In this document: positions 23,640 through 36,008 of the stretch, piece by piece
Layout of the letters: the number at the start of each line of letters is the position of its first letter
How positions within the stretch are numbered: the stretch's first letter is position 1
NCBI RefSeq assembly: GCF_003255815.1
Contig: NC_037682.1
Span: 19,550,153 to 19,614,152, forward strand
Source of the DNA: Theropithecus gelada
Taxonomy: Eukaryota; Chordata; Mammalia; Primates; Cercopithecidae
Length of the DNA stretch: 64,000 nucleotides
Direction of reading: 5' to 3'
The notes under the pieces: model-generated
Database searches by the model: none
What the model was told of the DNA's origin: nothing
Seen by the model: only the letters and a program-made list of their open reading frames with translations
Made by a program: the position numbers and the translations under genes

Positions 23640-23835
23640 TAATTAGCATTTTCTATTACAGTAGCATATCTGTATCTGTAGCATTACTGTTTTTTAAATA
23701 TCTATCTTCCTCATTAGATTGTTAGTTTCAGGAAGGCGGGGAACATGTTTGTTTTATTTGCTTTTTTATTCCTAGTATAATATTTAGTATAATATTTAAC
23801 ATAGAATGATATTAACACAGAAGAGGCACTTATAT
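23640..23835 (+). mobile_element. L2 fragment, right part
   Basis: CATTAGATTGTTAGTTTCAG, GGCGGGGAACATG and the following text match the L2 3' end ('ctagaatgtaagctcc...gggcaggga'). Confidence 0.6.
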
Positions 23836-23949
23836 TCTTTAAATGTATTATTTTATCCACCCGATCTTTTGCTCTGCTTATATCGTAATTTTTTTATAGA
23901 ATGGTGCGTCTTGCTTTTTATGCTTTTTAAACCTAACTTATGAAAATCT

Positions 23950-24165
23950 TCTGAGATTTTTGAGTGTTCTTTGAGAGTATGATTTTTAACAGCTTTAAAT
24001 ATTAGTATAATTGGCTATATCATGATTTTTAAAACTATTCTTCTCTTGATGATAGGGTATTTCCAGTTTTTTTGCTATTATCAATATTGCTTTGATAGAT
24101 ATACCCTTCTATATGAATGCGTGTTTCTCTCTGATTGTCTTAGGAGAAATTCCTAGATGGGTGAT
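23950..24165 (-). mobile_element. LINE-1 fragment, old
   Basis: GGGTATTTCCAGTTTTTTTG, CTATTATCAATATTGCTTTG and GGAGAAATTCCTAGA give the antisense of the L1 ORF2 3' region. Confidence 0.55.
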
Positions 24166-24254
24166 GACTGCGTGTGTTGGTCACCTATTACCCTAACAAT
24201 TCTGCATCAGAAACTAGTGTTTTGTTGAGTGGCTTTCAGCACTGCCAGTACTTA

Positions 24255-24362
24255 TACCTAACTGGTCAAAGATTTGATTATCTCTTTAAGAAAAATAAGC
24301 TTGATGAAGTAGCTTACACTTTAATAATGTGCCATATTGTTATAGGGCATTTTACCTAAGTG
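24255..24362. repeat. Diverged repeat, copy A
   Basis: This ~108-bp segment recurs at 26817-26924. Shared blocks include AAAGATTTGA, TATCTCTTTAAGAAA and TATAGGGCATTTTA, with scattered substitutions. Family not recognised. It sits inside sequence (24370-24690) that resembles a worn MaLR-type LTR. Confidence 0.7.
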
Positions 24363-25183
24363 TTTATTTTCACACTGGGTCTATAGGTCATCTGGGGTTC
24401 TCCTGATCTAGGCTGTACTTGGCCAGGCACCTCTGCCTCAGTTTGTGGGCTGGCTGAACTTGCCTTCAGGCTGCAAGTTTGGTTAAGTCTACTCTAAATG
24501 TGTTCATTCTGAGGCCTTGCATGAAGGGATAGCAGCTACCTGGGGCGTATTCATTTCGTAGTTTACCTAAGAGCACAGGAAGCAGGCCAAACTACTAAAA
24601 TACATTTTAAGACTCTGCTGGCATCAGGTTTGTTAACATCTCATTAGCCAAAAGAAGCCACATGGCCAAGTCTTGCAAAGTTATATGACAAAGGGTGTTG
24701 TGAATGTATAATTTTAAAACAGAGAGGATATGGAAATTGAAAACAATAATTCATCTACTGCACTTGGTCTAAAGGTATAAAAAAAAGCTTTTGCTACATC
24801 AAAAAAAAAATTTTAACCAAATATCTCCAAATAACCCCCAGAAAAGGCTGTTTCACATTAATAGCATATATTGAGAATAAGTGATTTTCCCCAGGAGATA
24901 CTATCTGTCACAGGGGAAAAAAGCACTCTGCTAATTTGGAAGATGTACTGATTTGTATTTGATGCTTATCAGGAAGTATATTTTTCAAAGAATTTGCCAT
25001 TTGTCCATGGCACAAATCTATTACAGTATTCCATAGAATTATCTTTTGGTTTTAAATTTTGTTATTCTTTCACACCTTCTTCTATTTCTTTTTACTCCTT
25101 TTTAGACAGATAGACCCTTCTGTAGTCTTTGATTTTTTCTGCAAGTTTGCTTCTCTGACTCTGTTTAAAAATTACAGTCACCT

Positions 25184-25487
25184 GGCTGGGTGCGGTGGCT
25201 CACAGCTGTAATCTCAGCCCTTTGGGAGGCCGAGGTAAGCGGATCACCTGAGGTCAGGAGTTTGAGACCAGCCTGGCCAACATGGCGAAACCCTGTCTCT
25301 ACTAAAAATACAAAAATTAGTCGGGTGTGGTGGTGAGCACCTGTAGTCCCAGCTACTCAGGAGGCTGAGGCAGGAGAATTGCTTGAACCTGGGAGGCAGA
25401 GGCTGCAGGGAGCCAAGATGGTGCCACTGCACTCCAGTCTGGGCAACAGAGCGAGACTCATCTCAAAAAAAAAATATATATATATAT
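25184..25487 (+). mobile_element. Alu (AluS-like) with AT microsatellite tail
   Basis: Sense Alu, GGCTGGGTGCGGTGG to CTCATCTC, then A10(TA)n. The flanking (A/T)AGTCACC near-match suggests a short duplication. Confidence 0.95.
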
Positions 25488-25989
25488 AGTCACCATTTCT
25501 TACAGATCTCTTCAACATAATACTGGATGAAATACTTTTCTGGGTTTAGTAAGTTCATCTTGCCATTTATGGAATCATTCTCAATTTTAAGTTTGAATAT
25601 ATTTTAATACGAGATTCTGAAGCTTTTGGGAAAGAAGTTTCTGTCCCTCCTATTACTAGTTATGTTTCTGATGCATAGAACAACATAATTTAAGTTAATT
25701 AGGTAACTGAAACAAAGGACTGGGTAGGGATGGGGGAACCAGAAGTTTGATTCTATTCCTGACTCTGTAATAGACTTGTTGATAGATTTTCATTGTTGAA
25801 TAACTTAATATGTCTTTTTCCATATTTGCGGAATGTTTGGATTATGCACTGAGGAGTTAATGCATGTGTATCCATTGAGTGCATGGAATTCTTTTGTAGG
25901 TGAGTTCTATTTAAAAGGAAATTATTGGCTCTAGTCATGGTGGTTAACTTCATCTCATATGTAACACTTTCATCTTACATGTAAAGTAC

Positions 25990-26150
25990 TACTTTTCTAA
26001 GAAGCTTAGAACATTTCACATTTAACTCAATGACAAGTGTGTCATTGTAATACATAAACTGAGATGTGGACTTTGTGACTTAACCATTATCGTATAATTT
26101 ATCAGTATCAGATTCAATACTAGAATCCAGATTGCTGTACTCTTCATTCA
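25990..26150 (-). mobile_element. MIR SINE, worn
   Basis: ACATAAACTGAGATGTGGAC and CAGATTCAATACTAGAATCC follow the antisense MIR order. Confidence 0.45.
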
Positions 26151-26816
26151 GTTTTATTTAGTAACTCTGTAAAGCTTTATCTATCAAATATTTTTTTGAA
26201 ATAGGACGTTAGGCAAAATAATTACTTTGCCTTTAGGCCTCATTACCTTGGAGTCAAATAAGTAAGTTAGATCCTATAGTCCTAGTGTTTGTTACCTGAT
26301 ATATGACTATCTCCAGCCTCTAATACCAGTTACCATAAAATGTTATTCTCCGTGCCTCACAGCCAAACTAGTGTGATTGGCTCATCACATTGGAATTTAA
26401 AATTGTTGTCTTAGAAATCTTTTCACTGTGATGGAAACCTGACTTTATCCAGAGCTTAGGAATTTCCTAAGATTTAGTCTAGTTCATCCCTCCTGTGTAA
26501 TATTTATGTGAAGCCATTGGTCCAATTGTTTGTTGAGTTTATTGCCACTTGTGTACATCAAAGGACATCAGCTCCTCCTTTTCATCAAATACAGGAAATG
26601 TAATATTTCAGATTTCTGCTGGTGAAATCCTGTTGGCTTATATTCAGCCAAGATGAGATGAAGGAAAGGCTCAGAAATAACTGGCTACAAGTATGAAAGT
26701 TCTGAAGATCGAGAGGTTGTATATATGTGATGTGACCGTGGTTCCCAGTGCTGTATTATCTCCTCTCCTTTTTACCTGTCTTCTTGGAGTGTGATTGTCT
26801 CTGTTGCTGCTAGTTT

Positions 26817-26924
26817 TACCTAAGTGGTGAAAGATTTGACTATCTCTTTAAGAAAGAGATACTTGATTGAGTAACTTATACTTTAGTAACGTGCCACATT
26901 ATTATAGGGCATTTTATCTGAGTA
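26817..26924. repeat. Diverged repeat, copy B
   Basis: Second copy of the segment at 24255-24362, same orientation, 2.56 kb away. Confidence 0.7.
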
Positions 26925-27699
26925 TGGCAGAGGAAATCAAGTCAGTTGATGACTTATTACAGATACATCAATCTGTTTGCTGAGTTAAGGCAGAGCAATC
27001 TTCATGTGAGTTTATCCTAGTAACTTATTTTTGGTGCTGGCAAACTGAATGACTTTTAAAATTCAAATTGAATTTCTTAGCCCTTGTCATCAGGTGTTAT
27101 ATATCTTGACACTGGGCTACTAGAAAATACTGACTGGAATCTACTGTATTTTTTTTTTCCCCACTTTGCTCATCTATTGCTTAGCTGAGAGCAGTTGCTT
27201 CAAGCTATGAAAATAAAATCAAAGGCCAAGTTTGTGGAATGTTTTTCAAGCCTGTGGTATCTGCCTTTTTTTTTCTTTTGCATAGAACATATCTGTATTT
27301 CAGAATGTTTAGGGACTCTTCCACTCTTTAGAGAACGTTAATTTTTGAATGATGGGCAGTGTGAATAACAAATGCTTTTTAGGAGCCAATACAACTGACA
27401 CCACCTCTCTACTATATCATGTGCTTTCAAATAATGTGCTTATATATATATGTGCTTTCAAATAATCCATTCCCCCATATTTATTCCCTTTTCTCTAGGA
27501 TGTGTGCTTTCCAGACTTCTTTATCATTCCGAGAGTCTGATTCATCTGTCTTATTCCACATGTGTTTATTGCGAGTTTACTCTGGTGAAAGGCATGATAC
27601 TAGGCCCTTGGAGGATGCAGAGAATGAAAATCTTGCAGTATCACTTCCATGTGACTGGTTATGACCTACAAGGCATTCAAGCTCATTAGCATTGGTACC

Positions 27700-28095
27700 T
27701 TTAACAGCTCATTCTCATACATACCCCATAAATTCCCTGCTGTCACCTTTACTTGCTGGGCTCTCTCAAGACTGTGCCTTCTTCACACATCCTCTTCTCT
27801 ATACCTGGAATTTTCTTACCTCTTTACCTGGTTAATTCCTACATATACTTTGAAGACTCAGCTTAAGCAAGATCCTCTACAAGCTTTTCTTGACTTCTTT
27901 CTACCTTCCGAGCAGAGTTAGACACTCCTCTTCTGTGTACTCATGGTACTTGGTACTTGTGCCTACTTTATTTGGCACTCATTGTGGTACTTATTTGCAC
28001 TCATCGAGTTGTATTGTAATTGCTTGTAAGATCCTCACAGGCAAGGACTGTGTCTTGCTCACGTTTGTACCCCTCAAGTCTAGAATGGTAGATTA
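27700..28095 (+). mobile_element. L2, 3' part
   Basis: The series TTTACTTGCTGGGCTCTC, ATACCTGGAATTTTCTTACC, GAAGACTCAGCTTAAGC and CACAGGCAAGGACTGTGTC matches the L2 3' part in order. The short open frames here are by-products. Confidence 0.7.
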
Positions 28096-28698
28096 GCAGC
28101 AAGTGTTTTTGAATGTTATTAATTCATTATGCCCTCAGAAAGCTAGTAAGGTGGCCAAAGATGTCCATACCAAGGGTTCACCATCAAAAGAAAATTCCCA
28201 TTTAAATGGTCCAATTCAGTTTTGTGGAGGGGGTGGAATATTCTCATTATTATTTCCTACTTCAGTGTTTCGGGAGAATTCAGTGCCATTATTAACTCTA
28301 TTCCAATTTAGAGCAGCTTTATCTTAGTTTTAGAAAAGGACAGTTTTTATTAAGTGAAGTTGTATAAACTAGTAAACGAATCTGGGGCCACCAGTTTGAA
28401 AACTTGATACATCTAGAAACAAGTCTCTTCTGCAGTGTTGCTACATCGCTTACCTCAGAAAACCCTTCATTTTCTCCCCCATGCCTGCCTCCCCATGAAT
28501 CGATACATACCTTATCCTCTAGACTTTTCAGATACTTGTTATGCTATGTTGTTTCTTCAACCTGGGCTGTTTTTACCTGTCTTTGCATAGTGCAAACCTA
28601 GGGTCACTTTATACCTTTCTTCTGGCAGACCCACTTACAGGACCATATAGTACAGAAATCACCACAAAAGAAAATTTGAAAACAAATGTGATTGAATC

Positions 28699-28746
28699 AA
28701 GGTGCATTAGTAAGTAATACATAAGGTGCATTAGTAAGTAATACAT
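28699..28746. repeat. Tandem duplication, 2 x 24 bp
   Basis: AAGGTGCATTAGTAAGTAAT followed by ACAT occurs twice head to tail without mismatch. Confidence 0.95.
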
Positions 28747-29080
28747 TAGCTATATACGCATATTATAGAATAGTATGTAGCTGTTAAAAAAGAATGAGGT
28801 GCTTAACTGAATGGAAAGATGAGTAGAAAGTAAAAACAAAGCAAATTGTAAAACAGACATACAGTATAATTCAATATTAGTTTAAAATACAAAATACTAA
28901 AAAACTGTGTTTGTATTTATGCATTCATGGTCATTTATACTTGAAAATGCATGGGAAAAGGTCTAGATTATCTAGAATTATTTACACAGAACCATTCACA
29001 GTGATTGCTTCTAAGAAGTGAGGTTCAAGAGAGGTGGCCAAGAAAGCTGACACTTTTAACTTTATATATGCTTTTTAAAT
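28747..29080 (+). mobile_element. LINE-1 3' fragment, old
   Basis: GTATGTAGCTGTTAAAAAAG, AGTGATTGCTTCTAAGAAG and TTTATATATGCTTTTTAA resemble an old L1 3' region; an Alu follows. Confidence 0.45.
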
Positions 29081-29089
29081 TTAAATTTA

Positions 29090-29400
29090 TTTATTTTTAT
29101 TTTGTTTGTTTATTATTTTTAGAGGCAAGGTCTTGCTCTGTCGCCCAGGCTGGAATGCAGTGATACAACCATAGCTCACTGGGGTCTTGAACTCCTGGGC
29201 TCAAGTAATCCTACCACCTGAGCCTCCCGAGTGGCTGGGGCTACAGGCATGCACCGTCACGCCTGGCTAATTTATTTTTATGTTTTTAGAAACAGGTTCT
29301 CATTTTGTTGCCCAGCCTGGTCTTGAATTCCTGGCAAGTGATTCTTCTGACTCAGCCTCCCAAGTAACTGGGATTATAGGTTCAAACCACAATGACTGGC
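29090..29400 (-). mobile_element. AluJ-like
   Basis: Antisense Alu, GAGGCAAGGTCTTGCTCTG to ACCACAATGACTGGC, considerably diverged. AATTTATTT flanks both sides. Confidence 0.9.
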
Positions 29401-29429
29401 TGAATTTATTTTTTATAAGGAACGCATAT

Positions 29430-29810
29430 TAATTTTTTAAAACTGTTGAGTTATAACATAAATAGACATCTAATATATATTTATATGTATGCACATATGG
29501 CTCAAATATATTATTACACACTGAAACCACTAGGTAACTAATGCCTATATTAGTAATCAGAATATCACTATCACAACAGAAATCCCTTTGTCCTCCCCCA
29601 GTTCACTACCTCCTCTGCCAGAGGAAATACCTTTGTTACTTCTAACATGGACTAATTTTGCCTATGTATCAAATAAAATAGAGCCTACTTTTTTCTGTCT
29701 GGCTTATTTTGTTCAGCATGTTTATGAGACTACATCCCTTTCTTTTGAAGTTTAAAAAAACTTTTTACTTTGAAATAATTACAGATTCACAGGAAGTTGT
29801 CTTTTAAAAT
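29430..29810 (-). mobile_element. LINE-1 fragment, old
   Basis: TCTGGCTTATTTTGTTCAGC followed by ATGTTTATGAGACTACATCC is the antisense L1M 3' portion. Confidence 0.6.
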
Positions 29811-29974
29811 TTTAAATCACTAAAGAAAAAAAGTTTGTTATCTCTTGGATGTGTCCACCCTAACATCTCGTGGCATACGTAGTCAGGTGCTTTCTCTTCT
29901 GTGAGCCAGGAGCTCCTTGCTCTGTGACTTTTGTGTAGCTCTTACCACATATCTTTAACTATTTGTTTGTGTGT

Positions 29975-30095
29975 CATTTCTTCCTCTCTAGATTGTAAGC
30001 CTCTGTGAACTGCAATCCCTTCACCCTTATACACCTGCTTTATACCCTAGTGCTTCACACACAGTGGCACCTAAACCATTTTTGTTAAAGAAAAG
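29975..30095 (+). mobile_element. L2 3'-end fragment
   Basis: CTCTAGATTGTAAGCCTCTG and TGCTTCACACACAGTGGCAC match the L2 3' end. Confidence 0.65.
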
Positions 30096-30104
30096 GAGTA
30101 AATT

Positions 30105-30195
30105 CTAGTCATGGCTGTGCTAGTCACTGACAGACTTTGTGTCCATTGAATTTCTCTGAGCTGATTTCCTCAACTGTAATATAGACGTTATAATT
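30105..30195 (+). mobile_element. MIR SINE fragment
   Basis: GCTAGTCACTGACAGACTTT, TTTCTCTGAGCTGATTTCC and TCAACTGTAATATAGA match the MIR core and 3' part. Confidence 0.6.
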
Positions 30196-30204
30196 GTATC
30201 TCTA

Positions 30205-30460
30205 CAGATGCTTTTAGCTGTATGTAACAGAAAGCCCAACTAAAAGTGGCTACGGTAGTAAGTGGATTTATTGATTCAAATAAGGAGAATTTGCTAGAAT
30301 TGCTCAGTTTAGCAGCTCAGCAACACTATCAGGACCCATATTCTGGTCATCTTTCTGCACTGCCACACTCAGCATGTCAGCAAGCACTGCTCCTTGTCAC
30401 AGGATGGCTGCTGTGGCCCCAGGCTTTACATCTTCACACATGAACATCCTGGGGCAACAA
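30205..30460 (-). mobile_element. Ancient interspersed repeat, same type as 23170-23575
   Basis: TGTATGTAACAGAAAGCCCA, CAGCAGCTCAGCAACA-like text and ACAGGATGGCTGCTGTGGCC are landmarks of the same worn family. Assignment is tentative and orientation arbitrary. Confidence 0.45.
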
Positions 30461-32224
30461 AGGACCATTTCTTATTAAATATCTCTTTTTATGATTATGG
30501 AAAACTTTAATTAGAAGCCTTTCAACAGAACTTTGCATCTCATTGACCACAGTTCTGTCATTTGCCAATGCCTAGTTCCTGGCAAGAAGGAGTCCAAGAT
30601 TGATTTATGTCCTGGAGCTGGAGATTTTCTTCTCGAGCATTTGGAAGCTAGATACCTAAAATTGTTTTTTGTTATCAGGGAAGAGAAAGGGTGGAGAATA
30701 ATGGATATTGAAGAAAGTTAACAATGTCTGTCCCTGTAACACTTTCCTTTACTAATGTAAATTAAGGATAATGTATATCTAAAGATACATGCATGCTGAA
30801 ATACCATGAAGTTACAATATATCATTAGTGCTTGATACTGGCTCTGTGGATTATTTTAGAAAAGTCTCCCTTTGCCGCCCTAGCTAGCAGCCTGCTTTAG
30901 GGCAAGGAGTACAGAAACAATTTTACTCTTTGCCAAAGCAATACATTATTAGAAGGGTAAATCTATTACAGAAAATAATGTAATTTATTTCAAATGTGAA
31001 TTATAAATTGTTTTTTAATTTTTTGATATTTAAAAATTATCTATAAATTATCATTGTTGTCGTTGATATTAATATGGCGTTTTGGATTTTTCCTTTTTAA
31101 AATGTCGAATATGTTAAATGACAGGCCAAATCATATATTCCTTCACTTCTTTTTTTCCCCCAACAGATTAGGGTGAAGAACCAGACGGGAAAAAGAAGTT
31201 TACTCTTTAACTGGTATCTTTTTATGGTAGCTGGTTAGATGAGAGGCTGTCCTGCAAAATTATGTTTTCAGAAGATGTTTCTAAAAGTTGATTTACTCCA
31301 AGTTTAGGAAGCAAGTATTTGTGTGAATCAGCAGGGTTTAGCTAACCTCTCTCATCCTAACTCTATCTGAAAAGGAGAGAGGGATTCTTAGTTTCTGTCA
31401 GTGAAGCACCAAACATTCCTTCGCTCTGAGAAATGAGGCCCTAGAAATTTTCAACTAATGTGTTCAGTTGTCACTCTTTCTCCTACTCCCACCTCCATTG
31501 CCGTTTAAAAAACCTCTCCCACTTTGCCTAAACAAATCATATCATTTTGACCAAGAAGAATGCTAAAGATAGAGATCAGTTCTGAACTTAATTTTCCCTA
31601 TGAGCAGTGAATGATTATTACTCATCTGGTTTTATCTAGTGCTTCTGTCGTGTAATATAGGAATTGGGGGAAAAAATTAACAACTCCTTTCTTGTGGAGT
31701 GAAGAAGCACAAATGAACTTACCCTGAAAAGTTCTGTTACCTGAAGGAAAATAATTGAGTGAAATTGGGGGAGTGTGTTAATCAACAGAACTTGAAATTC
31801 GTTTTTCTGAGTATGTGATTTTATTTATTAGAGATTCTAGAAGTTTGCCTTGAATTTGAGACAAATTCACATATGATTTTGAGTTAATCCACCAGTGCCT
31901 TTTAATTGTAACATTTATAAACATCTGTCATAGAGACTGATTTCTGCTTATCCCATGATGTGGGTTCATCAGATGAAACAGTATTTGCAGGTTATCAGAA
32001 GTGCTGCCCCTTAGCTTCATCAGCTCCTGCTAATAGCTGATAAAATTATATATAACTCTTTAAATTTCTAGTATTCCTTTTTACAGCTTCCCTTCCCCTA
32101 GCTCTTACTTGCTCAATTATATACTTTATGGGTAAAGTGGTTTTAGCTATTACTTCGGAGTATCCTTCTGAAGAGAAATTGATTAGTTCTCCAAAAATGG
32201 AAAGACTAGTATGATTCTCTAGGG

Positions 32225-32435
32225 CAGGGATTGGTAAAATTATGACTTGAACATGGGCCAAATCTGTCCTGCCACCTGTATAGTTATTAGAACACAACCA
32301 CACTCTTTCCATTTACATATTCTCCATGACTGACTGCTTTCGTGCCACAATGGCAGAGTTAAATAGTCTTAACAAAGACAGTATGGCCTTACAGTAGTTA
32401 CTATCTGGTTATTTTTAGAAAGTTTACCAATCTTA
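32225..32435 (-). mobile_element. hAT-type non-autonomous DNA element (MER family)
   Basis: Starts CAGGGATTGGTAAAATTA and ends AAAGTTTACCAATCTTA, so the ends are inverted copies. The octamers CTCTAGGG (32217-32224) and CTCTAGAG (32436-32443) match at 7 of 8. Same family as 14784-15003, reversed. Confidence 0.85.
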
Positions 32436-32704
32436 CTCTAGAGAAATTTAACCAGAAAGGCACTCAACTTAGAGATATTAGGCACCATGTAACAGCCTTG
32501 GGCGGGAGTGAGTGCTACACTGTATATAGACTATACGTATACTGAAAACAGGATATATGGTGTATATGGAATAGTAAGAGCTCCTTCTCTTATAAACATG
32601 CCAGCTCCCCAGAGAATTCAATTCATTTTGAATACCTCATTTTTTAGCCACTTTTATTTTTTATTCTCTTTGTCTCTATTCCTCTCCCCACCTCTCTCTT
32701 ATAG

Positions 32705-33125
32705 GTTTATTGAGGCATAATTAATGTAAAAAATGATACACCTTGAAAGAGTCTAATTTTTGATGGTGCGAAACCATCATCATGATCAAGATGAGCATAT
32801 GCATCACCTCTGAAGTGTTCTTGGTCGTCTCATTCATCCTTCTCTCAATCTAGTCCCCAGGCAAACACTGGTCTGCTTTTTGTAACCCAGTTTTTAGCTG
32901 TTACAAATAACATTAATTTGAGCATTCATGTCCAAGTCTTTGTGTGGAGATCTGCTTTCATTTCTCTTCAATAAATGCCTTAGTATGTCTGGGTTGTATA
33001 GTAGGTGTGTTTTTAACTTTTTAAGAAACTGCCAATATGTTTTCCAAAGTGGTTGTACTATTTTACGTTCCTTCTAGTAGTGTATGAGAGTTCTAGCTGC
33101 TCCACATTCTTAGCACTTCAATCTT
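32705..33125 (-). mobile_element. LINE-1 3' fragment, old, internally deleted
   Basis: TTTATTGAGGCATAATTAAT at the left and AAACTGCCAATATGTTTTCC plus AAAGTGGTTGTAC at the right are antisense L1M landmarks; intervening consensus sequence is missing. Confidence 0.7.
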
Positions 33126-33299
33126 AAATATGAACATAGCCAAGAATCACTGGATATTTAAGGGAAGCCACTAATGTGCAAGTCAGAGCAGGCCAAGAGA
33201 ATTGGAAGGGACAGTAAAAGAAGATATTGCATCAGTGAAACAAGGAGAGGATGCTAGAAATAAAGGAACAATTAGAAAATAAGAACAATTCTTGATTAA

Positions 33300-34015
33300 C
33301 AAAAAAAAAAAAAGGTTGGAAAACAAAATTGGAGCTGTCTCTCAGTAAATAGATGGAAGAGACAAGGAGGGGGATAGACAGCAGAATAGAGAAAAATTTT
33401 AATAGGGTCACCCAGAAAGTCTCATGCCTGGCTAATAAAAGTTCTGAGACAAGGGAACAGAGAAAATGGAGAAAAGAAAACCATCCAATAACTAATACAA
33501 GGAAATGTCCCACAACCGAAGGGCATATAATTCCAGATTAATAGAATCCACTGAGTGCCTAAAACAGTGAATGAAAAAAACCTCATACCAAGACACAACA
33601 TGGTGAAACTTTAGCAAAACAAGAATAAAAGATCCTAAAAGCTTCCTCAGAGGGGGGGGGGAAAAACAGTTGCGAACAGGAATTGGGAATCAGATGGCAT
33701 CAGACTTCTCAGCAACAACAAAGAAAGTTAGCAGTCGTTGGAATGATGCTTTACAAATTCTGAAAAGTAGTGATTTCCAGTGTAGAATTCTGTACCCAAC
33801 CCATCTCTTGATCAAGTCTGGGGATAGAATAGACATTTTAAGATATGCAGGGTCACAAAACTTACCTCCCATACATCTTTTTTGAGGGAGCTATTGGAGG
33901 AAGTTCTCCATCAAACAAGAAAGTGAACCAATAAAGATGAAGGCATTGATTCCGAAAACAGGGATTTCAGTATCAAAGAAAATCCCATTTGATGAAGGGA
34001 AAAACTTAATAATTG
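33300..34015 (+). mobile_element. LINE-1 5'-region fragment, old
   Basis: AGATCCTAAAAGCTTCC-like text, ATGGCATCAGACTTCTCAGC, GTAGAATTCTGTACCCAACC and AAACTTACCTCCCATAC follow the 5' part of old L1M elements. A G10 run lies at 33652-33661. The 71-codon frame at 33670-33885 is a remnant of it. Confidence 0.6.
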
Positions 34016-34321
34016 TTGTACAACAGGTTTAGAAAACAGCCGGTTTAGTTTGGACAGGAGGATGGAAGACTTAGGAGAAACAAAGCTAAGAAAGTGGACC
34101 AATATAACATACAATGTGTTTTGAGCCATTATTGAGAGATATGTTATAGTTTCTTTGGAAAGTATGGGAAAGAATTAATTGTAGAATTATAGAAAACCAA
34201 GTGAATGACAAAGCAAGTCAATTTTAAGTTCCAGGAATAGCAAAATGTTGTATAAGAAGTATAGGTGTCTCACCAATTAATTAATGTTATTTATATAACA
34301 ATACAAGCCTTAAATGTGGAT

Positions 34322-35203
34322 TTAATCATTAAAATGGCCATGCTATCCAAAGCAATCTACAGATTCAATGCTATTCCTATTAAATGACCATTAAGGTTCT
34401 TCACAGAACTAGAGAAAACTGTTTTAAGATTCATATGGGATCAAAACAGAACCTGAATAGCCAAGGCAATTCTTAGCCAAAAGAACAAAGCTGGTGGAGG
34501 CATCATGCTAACCGACTTCAAACTATACTACAGGGTCACAGTGACCAAAACAGCATGGTACTGGTACAGAAACAGCATAGACTAATAGAACAGAATACAG
34601 AACCCAGAAATAAGACTGCACACCTACAGCTACCTGATCTTCGACAAACCTGACAAAAACAAGCAATGGGGATGGAATTCCCTATTCAGTAAGTGGTGCT
34701 GGGATTGCTGGCTAGCCATATGCAGAAAATTAAAACTGTAGCCCTTCCTTATATCATATACAAAAATAAACTCAAGGTAGATTAAAGGTAAAACCCAAAA
34801 CTATAAAAGCCCTGGTAGGTAACCTCAGCAGTACCATTCAGAACATAAGCATTGGCACAGATTTCACGATGAAGATGCCAAAAGCAATTGGGCAAAAATT
34901 GACAAATGGGATCCAAATAAACTAAAGAGCTTCTGCACAGCAAAAGAAACTATCAACAGAGTAAACACAGCCTACAGAATGGGAGAAAATGTTTGCACAC
35001 TGTGCATCTGACAAAGGTCTAATATCCAGCATCTATATGGAACTTAAACAAATTTACAAAAAACAAAACAACCCCATTACAAAGTGGGCAAAGGACATGA
35101 ACAGACACTTTTGAAAAGGAGACACGCATGTGGCCAACAATCATATGAAAAAAAGCTCAACATCACTGATCTTTAGAGAAGTGCACATCAGAACCACAAT
35201 GAA
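34322..35203 (+). mobile_element. LINE-1 ORF2 internal fragment
   Basis: A sense L1 segment from ATGGCCATGCTATCCAAAGC to CATCAGAACCACAATGA, well conserved and collinear with ORF2 downstream of the reverse transcriptase domain. It has many stops and neither the L1 5' end nor the 3' UTR or poly-A, so it is truncated at both ends. Confidence 0.92.
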
Positions 35204-35440
35204 TGGTTCCATCTGCTTAGAAATAGTCTCTTTTAATATCAATGAATTCTTAAGTAAAAAATATTACTTTATATAGTATAACATAATTTTATATGAGTAT
35301 GTGCTAAGATTACAACTTGTGGTTTCTTGCCTTTTTTTCTTTCTTAGAGCTGTAGGAGGAGACTAGAATATTGGCAGTAGGAGTTGAAGTCCATCATTTC
35401 TTTAAACATTTGTTTTTCAAAAGTTTATAAAAGTAATTCA

Positions 35441-35570
35441 TGGTTGGGGTGTAGTGGCTTACACCTGTAATCTCAGCATTTTGGTAGGCTGAGATGGGAG
35501 GATTGCTTGAGGCCAGGAGTTTGAGACCAGCCAGGCCAACGTAGCAAGACCCTATCCATGTTTTTAAAAA
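35441..35570 (+). mobile_element. Alu left-monomer (FLAM-like)
   Basis: Single Alu arm, TGGTTGGGGTGTAGTGG to AGCAAGACCCTATCC, with an A-rich end. Confidence 0.8.
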
Positions 35571-35697
35571 GTCATGCATATTTATTTGGCAAATTCAGTA
35601 AAGAGAGAAATCTAATTTAACTGTGATCCTACTTCCATGTTTTAGATCCTTTGAGTCTTTTTTTCTGTTCCATAAATTTATATTAAAAAATAAAATG

Positions 35698-35998
35698 GGC
35701 TGGGTGCGGTGGCTCACACCTGTAATCCCAGCACTTTGGGAGGCCGAGGCGAGTGGATCACCTGAGGTCAGGAGTTTGAGACCAGGCTGACCAACGTGGG
35801 CAAAACCCTGTCTCTGCTAAAAATACACAAAAAAAATTAGCTGGGCGTGGTGGTGGGTACCTGTAATCCCAGCTACTTGGGAGGCTGAGGCAGGAGAATT
35901 GCTTGAATCCAGGAGGCAGAAGTTGCAGTGAGCCGAGTTTGAGCCACTACACTCCAGCCTGGGCGACAGAGCGAGACTCTGTCTCAAATAAATAAATA
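35698..35998 (+). mobile_element. Alu (AluS-like)
   Basis: Sense Alu, GGCTGGGTGCGGTGG to CTCTGTCTC plus (AAAT)n tail. Confidence 0.95.
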
Positions 35999-36008
35999 CT
36001 ACAATGGA

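Noticed and set aside
27419..28327. Cluster of + strand open frames at 27.4-28.3 kb, resembling an exon cluster
   Set aside because: The central part is L2 sequence, the frames overlap in different phases, and no splice sites or protein similarity support a gene.
33670..33885. 71-codon frame of protein-like composition
   Set aside because: Corresponds to the 5' region of an old L1 element.
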